Source of the DNA: Forficula auricularia
Lineage: Eukaryota; Arthropoda; Insecta; Dermaptera; Forficulidae
Direction: 5' to 3'
NCBI GenBank assembly: GCA_024734495.1
Contig: JALMQS010000153.1
Location: 37,152,858 to 37,216,857, forward strand
Length of the DNA stretch: 64,000 nucleotides
In this document: positions 55,283 through 64,000 of the stretch, in pieces
Layout of the letters: every line of letters begins with the position of its first letter
Position numbering within the stretch: the stretch's first letter is position 1
The notes under the pieces: model-generated
What the model was told of the DNA's origin: nothing
What the model saw: only the letters and a program-made list of their open reading frames with translations
Databases searched by the model: none
Program-made: the position numbers and the translations under genes

Positions 55283-55372
55283 TCTCGAGACGCTGCCCGC
55301 CAGGGCTACCATCCCGGAGGCCCGAGTGGTGCCGGGCGTGCCGTACGGCACGCCCGGCACTGCTCGTAATAA
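55283..55372 (+). repeat. GC-rich structured repeat, copy 3
   Basis: CGAGACGCTGCCCGCCAGGG and CCCGGAGG as in the other copies. The variable hairpin here is very long: GTGCCGGGCGTGCCG pairs perfectly with CGGCACGCCCGGCAC around a TA loop. Ends GCTCGTAATAA. The short ORFs on both strands are by-products. Confidence 0.75.
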
Positions 55373-55747
55373 AATAGAACTGTTTAATAAACACATTTTT
55401 ATTTAGAAAAGTGTTATATAGCCAGGGACGAATTTCCGTTACAGAATGAATTTTGTTTGTAATTGAAATTTGACCCTTGTTAGGGGCCATCTTTTTTACA
55501 TGCTTTATATTAGCTTCACCTGTATCTATTTATCATTGAGACTTTCGTTATTTTAAATTCCTTAAACATTTCTCTATAAAAATAATTATGTATCTACTCA
55601 ATTTAAAAAAATTATATAAAAATAATCTCCTCCTTTTGTTAACTCAGTTGAAAATAAATACATTTCATTCTGTTAAATTCTGCAAATTTTTCTCTATAAA
55701 AATAATTAAGACTAAAAAGTAAAAAAATAAAAAATAAATTATATTTA

Positions 55748-55912
55748 AAAAAAAATAAAAACATGCTTCTAAAAAAGTACAAATTAATGTAATACTTAAT
55801 CAAAAAGCGAGGGGCACTTTGTCGAATTTAATTAAAAGTTTCTGCACCCCACACTTTTTGATTAAGTATTTAATTATTTTGTACTTTTTAGAAGCATGTT
55901 TTTTAGTTTTTT
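55748..55912. repeat. Foldback, about 60 bp arms
   Basis: ACATGCTTCTAAAAAAGTAC and ACTTAATCAAAAAGCG pair with the inverse TTTTTGATTAAGT and TACTTTTTAGAAGCATGT. Confidence 0.8.
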
Positions 55913-57084
55913 TTAAATATTTTATCTAATAAATTTCATATACTTCAATATTCTCGTTTGTTAAAATTCTTTGATTTTCCTATTATTCTATTTAAGCCAT
56001 ATAATTAAAAAAATAATAATTTCAAAAGTAATAGTAAAAAAATTTTAGAAGGAATGTTTTTGAAATCACGAATAGAAATGTAAAAATGATATTCACCATT
56101 GAAGTTAGATTTGGGTGTTTGTATTAAAACCTTTTTTTGTGTGTTTTCTCAAGGGAAAATTTTTTCTTTAAATTAATGAAAGATATGCTTTGACAATATC
56201 TATTTATTTGGAATGAGAATTTCGAAAGGGGAAAAGGAATAAGTATTTTAAAAACTGAAGATATGCTGAAGTTGGCCGGGATTTATTTTTTAATAAAAAA
56301 TACAAGTTTTTTACTTATACAAATCAGGGATCAGTAACCTTTTAAATAAGGACAAATTATTTATTTATTTATTTATTTCAACGGCATGTGCCTTTAAAAA
56401 CATAACAAATTATACAGTAAACTTTCAGGCGGGCATTTACCTTTATATATTATAGCCCTTTTCATTTTTTAAATAATACTCGAATAAGGACTCGACTTAA
56501 CGGCGAAGTACATCTTATTCTACGGGGAGAAAATATTTTGTTTCCCCACTAACTTTCAGCCAATGGATGTCAGGAGGGGTAAATACCGGTGAATTTACAT
56601 GTAATTATTGATGTTATATATATATATCGAAGAGTTGTCATGCTCATCGTGATTATCGCTAAATGTACTTACTGTTTTTGCTTAAAAACTTTAATGAATC
56701 AGGGATGCACCTAGTTTAATTAAAAGTAACCCCCATCCTCCAGTTTCATGAAATATACCCCCTCTTACCATTTCATTCAGTTCTAAAGAATTAGAAGAGC
56801 TTATTATTACATTTTGTTGAAGTTATGACTTGACGGCTTTTACTTTTTAGCATATAATACTAAAATATGTAACAATTTTCTACCTCCCCCCCCCCACAGA
56901 AATTTCAATGACGCACTCTTCGTCTTAACCCTCTTTCACTCTGAGCACCCCTGAATAAATAAAAAATTTACGATCACAAATTGTTACTTGAACAAAATAA
57001 TCTAATTATCATTATTTTTTTTAGTTATCAATTAAAATATTTTTCTCGTGCAATGTTTTTGCTAAATCCTGTAATTACTGAAAT
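55913..57084. other. Intergenic, no gene recognised
   Basis: AT-rich with a TTTA repeat near 56350 and a C-run near 56885. No supported feature. Confidence 0.4.
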
Positions 57085-57280
57085 ATTGTATTGCCATCGC
57101 AAAGAGATATGATTCCAAGGAAAGGTCTAATCCTTAGAATTCACCTTCGGGCACAAGGTGAATTCTAAGGATTTACCCTTTGTCAACGGTTAAAAAGAGT
57201 TTAACAACCGACATACAACTGACCCTTAGACCTTTTCCTTGGAATCATATCTCTTTGCGATGACAATACAATATACCGAC
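57085..57280. repeat. Nested hairpins
   Basis: Outer arms ATCGCAAAGAGATATGATTC with CAAGGAAAGGTCTAA pair with the inverse near 57222-57262. An inner perfect hairpin (CCTTAGAATTCACCTT and AAGGTGAATTCTAAGG) lies at 57134-57170. Adjacent to the larger inverted repeat that starts at 57285. Confidence 0.75.
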
Positions 57281-57284
57281 ATAC

Positions 57285-58868
57285 AACTGGCCGTGAGTCT
57301 GTGAGTTACCAAATTTTTGTGGACGAGCTAGCTCAAAAACTAGTGGGAATATCAGAACCAAATTTCACACGTAGTTTTGGTCCATTGAGATTAAGAGCTA
57401 ATTAGATTTTGGCACATGGGGTAGAAGGGGGTTAAAAATTAAAAATCTAGGCCATTTCAGCAAATTCAACCAAATTTTGTATACATAATCCGTGGGCCAC
57501 CAGAAGTCTAAAAATGCAAAAACTAACACCCCCTACATGATTATAAGTAATTTTATTAAATATTAAATATAAACGAGGGGTCTAGTTGTATGGTAAATTC
57601 AAGTGGATGGCCAAATCAGAACGTGTCAGCTTATTTTATATTTTGTTTATTGGGCTTCCGAAAAGGCCGCCTCTTAGAAAATAGGATATTTACAACTCAG
57701 TATTTATTTTAACTTCACACTAGTAAAGGAAGATATGAAATTCGCAGAAACAGTTAAACAATGGATTATTAGAAGAGTTGGTAAAATAAAGGACACTTTT
57801 TTTGGTATAGAATTGTTATCCATTATTTAATGTTCGAATTGCAAGTGCCAAATTAAATTTTTGCCATCCCTTACGAGTATAACGGGACATTTAGCCTTTC
57901 GTGGGACGTCTCTTCCAGGGCTCAAGAAACGGGACGGGTCTTGTGGGACGGTTGCCAATAAGATCTCATCGCAAACAAATAAACAGACAAAGTTAAATAA
58001 AATAATGTAAGAAACAAGAAAGAATTCTGTTAATTTGTTTTAGATTTTTCTATTAATAATATTAAGTGTTTATAACGAGTAATGAAAGGAAAGGAGTTGG
58101 GATTTTATTCATTACCTACCTACCCGATGATATCATAATTTATCAGCTCACGTAAAGCGCAGCTAATGTGATTTCGTGACGAGAGGTGGGAGTGTTAAAT
58201 GAGAAAATGAATGAACGTTTACCTTAATTTAATGGCTTTCTTACCGTACTCTAGACCCGAGACAACACTTGCCCATTATCTTTAATTAAAAGCATAACAA
58301 TTGAAATTAAAGAGAAATCGAAATTTTTTGTTTTTATTCAGAGAAGCTCGGTTTAAGCAAGAAAGCTGGTACAAAGATGGAGTTTATTAAAAATTTCAGC
58401 TCATTAACTACAACCATATTAGAATAATTTGATTTTTTTTATCTTAAAAGTTAAGTAATAGAATTCGATTTCTTTAGAAAATAAGCTGACGTGTTCGGAT
58501 GTGGCCATCCACTCGACTTTACCATACAACCTGGCCCCTCACTTATATTTATAATCATATAGGGGAGGGGGGTTAGTTTTTGCATTTTAGACTCCTGGGA
58601 TCCCAATGATTATGTATACAAAATTTGGTTCTGGGGTCCCACTGATTATGTATACATAATTTGGTTGAGTTTTCTTAAATGGCCTAGATTTTTAATTTTA
58701 ACCCCCCTCCACCCCTCTTAATTTTGGGTCGGTATGCACCAAAATCTAATCAGCTCTTAATCTCAATGGACCAAAACTGCGTGTGAAATTTGGTTTCGAT
58801 ATTCAAACTAGTTCTTGAACTAGCTCATCCACAAAAATTTGGTAACATACAGACTAACAGACATTTTG
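57285..58868. mobile_element. Large inverted-repeat element, arms about 340 bp
   Basis: Left arm 57285-57625 (ACCAAATTTTTGTGGACGAG, AACCAAATTTCACACG, GGTCCATTGAGATTAAGAGC, TGGTAAATTCAAGTGGATGG) returns inverted at 58500-58868. The inner parts of the arms (CAAATTCAACCAAATTTTGT and ATACATA) resemble the 7640 element. The unique centre (57630-58490) has no recognisable gene. The ORF at 58790 is arm sequence. Confidence 0.75.
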
Positions 58869-60879
58869 ACAAAACAATTAAGTATTATGTCAAAAAATAT
58901 AATTTTTTCGATCTTCACTTATTTGGGCTTTTTTGTAGACCGAAAGGCCATGGCTTCGCTCAATTTTTGTTAATCAAAATAGTTTCAGCTGTTTTTTGAA
59001 ATATTTCGAAAAAAAGAAGGATATTTCCTTCCCACTTTTTCATGCAAGATTACAATACTTGACCATACCATGAATGGTAAAGTAAAATAGCCAAAGTGTC
59101 TTCTATTGAATCCGAATTATTATTTATATTTTTTATTACATCTCAGAGGGTTGTATTTTTTTTTACTTGTGTTAGATATTTTAGATTGGTTCCACCTTGA
59201 AGAAGAGCAGTTTGCGCAGATTGTTTTTTAGGATTCCGTTCAAAAGTAAAACGGGACCCTATTAGTGTCTGTCACAGCATTGTAGCTCGTAAACTAAATA
59301 AGATACAAACTTGACATTTATAAACAATATATATTCATTTTCCATGAAATCATAAATCGTATTAAAATTTTAATCGAATCACTATTTTGGGAAGGGTCGA
59401 ATTTTTGTGGGGTAGAAAATAAAAAATATTTTTTATCATAGAGTGTGAGATACCCCTATAAAGATCTCATGAAGTAAAATTGGATTCATTTTTTTTTAAT
59501 TGCAATAATTTTAAATGACGTTGTTCAACATCTCAAAAGTGACCATTTTTAGGTGATTTTTGTCACAAATAGACAATTTCCTGTAATGTGATTGATATCA
59601 AAAGACATTGAATTCACAACTAAAATTCTGTAAACTAATAGAAACTTAAAAAAAATAAATAGTTTATTAAAAAATTTTTAAATATAAATTATGATGATTA
59701 GTATATTTGATGTCTATATCTAATTATTTTAAAGTTGTATGCATTATGAACTGTTCCAGGTGAAATTTTATGTCTACAAGATATGTTTGACAAAAAATAT
59801 TATTATTAGAATAATTCCATTATATTGAATTAAATGAAAAAAGTTTGTATTTTCACTGCAGAAAACGGATTAGATTAGCCTAGCTTTAGAACTTCTGGTT
59901 CGAAAATACAGAAAACAGGGGGGCCCACAGGGGGTAAGACGCAGAATCCGTCATTGAAATCTCTGAGAGGAGAGGGGGGGGGGGTTGAAAATTGTTGCAA
60001 AATTAGCATTATATGCTAAAAATAAAAATGGTCAAGTTAATAACTTCAACAAAATGTAATAAAAACCTTAGAAAATCATAAGATGGTGTCATCTATTAAA
60101 TTCGATGGAATGGAATATTTTTAATTATATGTCAGAGGGGTTGTTTTTCACGGTGAGCCAGATGCTGTTGCTCTAAGAAAATTCGAATCTATTACTATCG
60201 GCAAATTGAAGTCTTTTATAATAAAAACCTCTTTAAATTCCTTAGAAGTGAATAATAAAATATAATGTAAAGGGAGGGGGGGGGAGGTACTTACCATGAA
60301 AATGTGGGTATCATGAAGATAGTGAAGGTGGTCACTCCTGCAGGAAACATCATTTAATTATTTATTTAAGGCAGTGTCATAATTAAAGTAAAAGAGTTTT
60401 CACTTTTTCCCCTAATTATTATTCATATCGTAAAATAATTTACAAATAAATAAATAAAAATATGAATGACTACCGTGGTGACGAATGAATGAACAACCTT
60501 CAGACATGAATTCCCCTCTCTTTCTGTCTTTCTCACGCACACTGTGACACCATTTGACACGAAGGTTCATCTCCTGAAATGATATTTCCACCACTCGTAA
60601 TAGTTGTACTAATATATTAGAGAAGAGAGGGGGAGAGGGACGGTATTCAAATATTAAATTGCTTTGCGTGAGCATTGGAGATAGGAAATTTAATCAGGAA
60701 ACACAATAAAATAACGAGTGAAAATGTCTAACGGAATTAACGTCTCAAGTACCAACAGTTGGCCTATATACAAGGCCATGAGTCAACCACCCTAACAGCG
60801 AAATTTTGAATAATAAAGCAAAAAATAGGAAATCTCAAAAATTGTTGGAATTTAATTACATATATTAATAATAATACCA
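58869..60879. other. Intergenic, no gene recognised
   Basis: AT-rich with G-runs near 59970 and 60275. A minus-strand 87-codon frame at 60412-60675 overlaps moderately GC-richer sequence but shows no motif. Nothing else supportable. Confidence 0.4.
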
Positions 60880-61186
60880 GAGGCGACTATGGGTCAGTGG
60901 CTAGAGTGTCGGGTCGCTGACTCGAAGAAGGCTGGTTCGAGACTGAGTCTCATGCAGATCAGATATTTGCAGTCGCCTCCTCTTGGAAAGCAATGGCAAA
61001 CTACCAAGATTATAATTGCCTAGTCAATCTCTTCAAACTAGCCGTTCGGAACCGGTGTTAAAAAGTAGTTCCAGTATATCTGTGTAAAACAGCTAAACAC
61101 ACTCAGCACAGGTATATGGTATGTGGAGAGGTGCCGAAACGTCAGGGAGACCTGATATGGCACTTAAAGAATAATAATAATAATAC
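60880..61186 (+). mobile_element. tRNA-derived SINE, family 1, copy 2
   Basis: A-box-like TGGGTCAGTGGCTAGAGTG and B-box-like GGTTCGAGACTGAGTC, then the same body and 3' module as copy 1. It ends in (ATA)n. Flanking AATAATAATACCA on the left recurs directly after the tail, a likely 13-base target duplication. Confidence 0.9.
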
Positions 61187-61837
61187 CACTGTACTAATGT
61201 AGTTATAAAGAGACTAACAGATCTATACTTAGGATTATTTAAATAAAATAAGCTGGCCAAGTAGAAGTTGGACCTCAGACCGAGTGTAACGTATCTTATA
61301 TCATACAATATTTTCTTAAGGATATCAAATTGTGTATTATATTATGTGTCGTTGATAAAAAAAGAAATAATGAGTTTGTGTATTTTTATATAATTTTAAT
61401 TTAAGCCATCTTACACGACATTTACATAAATCACCTAAAAATGGCCACACGTTATTTTAAAGCAAAAACCTAATGATAATGAAAACCACAAATTCTGAAT
61501 AAAGTAATTTATTAGAAATATCATTTTTCCTAAAAAACGGACGATTCGGAGGATCATCCCTTCTTTCTTCAGGGCTTAAAAGGGTCAACGGACAACTGGG
61601 TACTCCATGGATGGTATTAGGATGTTATAGATTATACATGGACACCCGGGGCTCGGATCTCCAAAAGCGACTTCCAGGGACTTATAATCTGCAAATATCT
61701 GAGTAATGGATGGCCTTCGGCCAAACTTTGTGCATTGCCCTCATCAAGATGGCCGGAACGGGTCCAAACAGTGCCAAAAAATAAGATTTAATTTAATTTC
61801 AATTTTATTTAATTCTGACTGGAAATAAAAATCAATT
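61187..61837. other. Intergenic with a decayed Penelope-like end
   Basis: 61536-61575 on the minus strand reads CCCTGAAGAAAGAAGGG, then CCTCCGAATCGTCCG. It shares its flanks (AATTTATTAGAA and TTAAAAGGGTCAACG) with 33090-33165. No gene. Confidence 0.45.
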
Positions 61838-62932
61838 TTTAACCGACTTCAAAAAAGGAGGAGGTTATCAGGCTCGATTGATTTTTTTTTTCTTTCTTTT
61901 TTGTGTCTATGTTACCTGATATCTTCTCCAATTGTGTGAACCGATTTTGATGATTTTTTTTGCATTGGGTTCAGTATAGTTTACGATTAGTCCTGCGTTT
62001 TTTTTTATTGGTGTGGACCCCTTTTTGTTATGTATGTTCGCGCATAACTTCTTTGTTTATAAACCGAATTTAATTTTATTTATTATTATTATTTCTCTGT
62101 TTGGATCAGTATAGCTCCAAGATAGTCATGATACCTAACTATTTATTTATTTATTTATTTTATGTATGTTCAGCGAGAACTTTTTGCCAAGTGGACCCAT
62201 TTCGATTATTCTTTTTTTATTGGAAAGGGGGTACCTTAGGGATGGTCCCATATTAATTTGGTCAAGTTCTGATGATATGATCAATGACGAAATAACGTAA
62301 GTCTCCAATTCTTATGAGCAAATAATCGAAATTATAATAAATATAAAATCTTTTATAAAAAATCTTAAAACGTTCATTTAAAACCCGCAAACGTTTCGAG
62401 ATAATTTCTCTATTTATGAATTAAATTTTTTTTATTATTTTCTGATTCATTCGCCCGACGCTTTCTCTTACTAGATGAATTCAAAATATTATCTTAAGTC
62501 ACTATTAATAACATCACTAAAAAGAGATAAATAAAAATAATTTTTATAAAAAAAAATAAAACCGACTTCAAAAAATAAATGCAACAAATAAAATAACAAT
62601 AACTCAAAAATAAAATAAAATGCACTAAAATGTATAAAATGATTATTTAATTTAGTTGCAACTAAACGGCGAAATTTTTACATAGAAAACAGAAGCAAAC
62701 TATATAAGCGAGCGGTATCCGGCATACGTACTAAGTAAGATCCCTCGAGTGCGATTCATAAAATATATATGTTTGGCACCGACTTCAAAAAAGTGATTTA
62801 ATGTTAATATTTTGTCGTTTGTAACTAAATTAGATAATTATTTTATACCTTTTAGTGCATTTTATTTTATTTTTAGAGTTCTTATTATTTTATTTGTTGA
62901 ATTTAATTTTTTTGAAGTCGGTTTTATTTTTT
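61838..62932. mobile_element. ACCGACTTCAAAAAA foldback family, copy 3
   Basis: Starts ACCGACTTCAAAAAAGGAGG and ends TTTTTTTGAAGTCGGT. The body is the same as in copy 2 (GAGCAAATAATCGAAATTAT, CATTCGCCCGACGCTTTCTC) and the right-hand hairpin is more decayed than in copies 1 and 2. Non-coding. Confidence 0.8.
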
Positions 62933-63808
62933 TATTTATAATTTTACTTCAGTTTAAAATTAAAAAAAAATTTTAATTTCTCTCTTTTAACTATAACAAA
63001 GTAAAAACTTACCGAGCAGCGCTTGTCCGTCAGGTAATTATATTATAATATAGGCAGACGTTTATTTATTCAGTTTGAACGTGTAAGTAAACATGGGAGG
63101 ATTTTATTTATTTATAATTCCCTCTTCTTGATCGTTTTTTATTTTTTTTCCTCTTCTCGTCTCGTCTATGTCTCGTTCTCTTCCGTGTTGCATTTCAAGA
63201 TCATAGCCCAATGATAAAAGGATGCCTAGAAGAAGAATTCCCGTCCCCCTCTGATTCGGAACACTGCGATCGTGACTCTCTTTGCAAACTATCAATAGGA
63301 AATTGAAATCATCATTCCATGGATTCATTCCCTCTCTACATCTATCTCTTTATCTCTCTATCTTTATATTGCATTTTATTTAATAGCTAAATCAATTTTA
63401 TCCCTGATTGAATTACTTGCAAATGAATAATAATAATTAATCATTTATTAAATCTACATTTACATAATTTGATTTATTTCATTTATGATTTATTAATACA
63501 AGCCAGCCAGCCAGCCAACCAGTCCCAATGACTTGACATCAATCTCAGCTGACGTGTAACTTAATAAATCAAAAATTATAATTATTAATAAGAAATAATA
63601 AAGGACCTGAAAAATCGATTCTAAATTCAATTTCAGGTATTGTTCAAATATTTGATCTGTATTTAATTTGTATATAATTTGTATATAATTTGTAATATAT
63701 TAATGTACAATGTATCATAACCTATTAAATCTAAATTCAATTTCAGAATTCGATTTTCATTTACCTAAGAAGAAACTTACAAATCGATTTTTCTCCTACC
63801 ACCAAAAG
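62933..63808. other. Possible upstream region of the edge gene
   Basis: 63100-63310 has a C/T-rich tract and higher GC. A 31-codon plus frame at 63211-63306 (MIKGCLEEEFPSPSDSEHCD...) looks protein-like but is too short to call. Two copies of TAAATTCAATTTCAG (63622 and 63732) look like splice acceptors, the second 60-75 bases before the next ATG. A CAGC-type short tandem run is at 63503-63522. Confidence 0.35.
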
Positions 63809-64000
63809 ATGCCGACTAAAGTAAGGATACATCTAAAAAAAGAAGAGATTGAAGGTTCCTTGGTGAATTCGATCAAAAGCATAAAATTAATATCGGATAA
63901 TCTAGTCTATGCATTTCCTGAAGAACATCAAGGTGAGAAATCACACAAAGAACTAAGCCAAATTACTTTAATCAAGTCAGCGTTTAAAAGCATGTCCAAA
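63809..64000 (+). CDS. Partial gene at right edge, function unknown
   Basis: ATG at 63809 in a fair context (AAAAGATGCC) opens a frame that is still open at the window end (64 codons). It starts MPTKVRIHLKKEEIEGSLVN; the composition is charged and mixed, unlike chance AT-rich frames nearby. AG/GTGAGA at 63931-63938 is a strong splice donor match, so the exon may stop at 63932 (about 41 codons). An acceptor-like TTTCAG at 63741-63746 suggests an upstream exon or intron in the 5' UTR. I do not recognise the protein. Confidence 0.45.
   Translation, partial: MPTKVRIHLKKEEIEGSLVNSIKSIKLISDNLVYAFPEEHQGEKSHKELSQITLIKSAFKSMSK

Noticed and set aside
61130..61165. Permuted (type II-like) hammerhead in the SINE 3' end
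   Set aside because: Stem II and GAAACGUC fit, but the core reads CTGATAT, losing G8 and A9, and stem I pairs only if core bases are used. Kept only as a note on ancestry.

Overview
The window is about 72% A+T and reads as repeat-rich eukaryotic DNA, almost certainly an insect or close arthropod. The reasons are a gypsy-like errantivirus with a baculovirus-F-type envelope gene, a Jockey/CR1-like LINE family, tRNA-derived SINEs with ATA-type tails, PIF/Harbinger, Tc1/pogo-like and hAT-like DNA transposons, and very many long-inverted-repeat (foldback) elements. No conserved multi-exon host gene is fully contained. There is one scaffold gap of exactly 100 N (46674-46773).

Layout. 0.9-2.0 kb: a tandem repeat of about 170-178 bp, split by a pogo/Tigger-type MITE. 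3.2-4.6 kb: a decayed LINE tail (minus strand) and a TA-flanked inverted-repeat element. 7.6-14.8 kb: a run of foldback/MITE elements, including one whose arms carry hammerhead-ribozyme-like sequence (11.3-11.6 kb), and a Helitron-like repeat region ending in a GC-rich structured motif (12.56 kb). 15.5-16.5 kb: two different SINEs. 18-21.2 kb: more foldbacks and a Tc1-like MITE with a foldback nested in it. 23.8-24.2 kb: the best host-gene candidate, a short exon-like ORF with two SUMO-interaction-type motifs. 24.4-27.4 kb: two related elements with long TIRs and fragments of a DUF4817-type helix-turn-helix gene. 28-31.5 kb: foldbacks, a duplicated segment and a LINE tail. 31.95-35.13 kb: a dead PIF/Harbinger element with TAA target duplication, MADF and transposase remnants, and a LINE nested inside. 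35.8-45.6 kb: inverted-repeat elements, a cluster of tRNA-like modules, hAT-like and other MITEs, and tandem repeats.

46.4-54.7 kb holds the only large coding unit, a nearly complete young errantivirus (endogenous retrovirus of the gypsy/17.6/ZAM type) on the minus strand: 5' LTR, tRNA-Ser primer site, gag, pol (protease, RT, RNase H, integrase), env, polypurine tract, 3' LTR. Gag and pol are related by a -1 frame shift. Pol is broken by two opposite one-base length changes in homopolymers, and env is open. Just outside its 3' LTR, beyond the gap, lies the best hammerhead ribozyme motif of the window (46504-46546, minus). 55-63 kb returns to foldbacks, a third GC-rich structured repeat and a SINE. 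At the right edge an open reading frame with a plausible splice donor probably begins a host gene.

The element genes work as one retroviral life cycle: LTR promoter, Gag particle, Pol maturation, reverse transcription and integration, and a predicted spliced mRNA for Env. Most other features are non-autonomous. Everything here was read by eye; alignments, covariance searches and splice predictions were not run.
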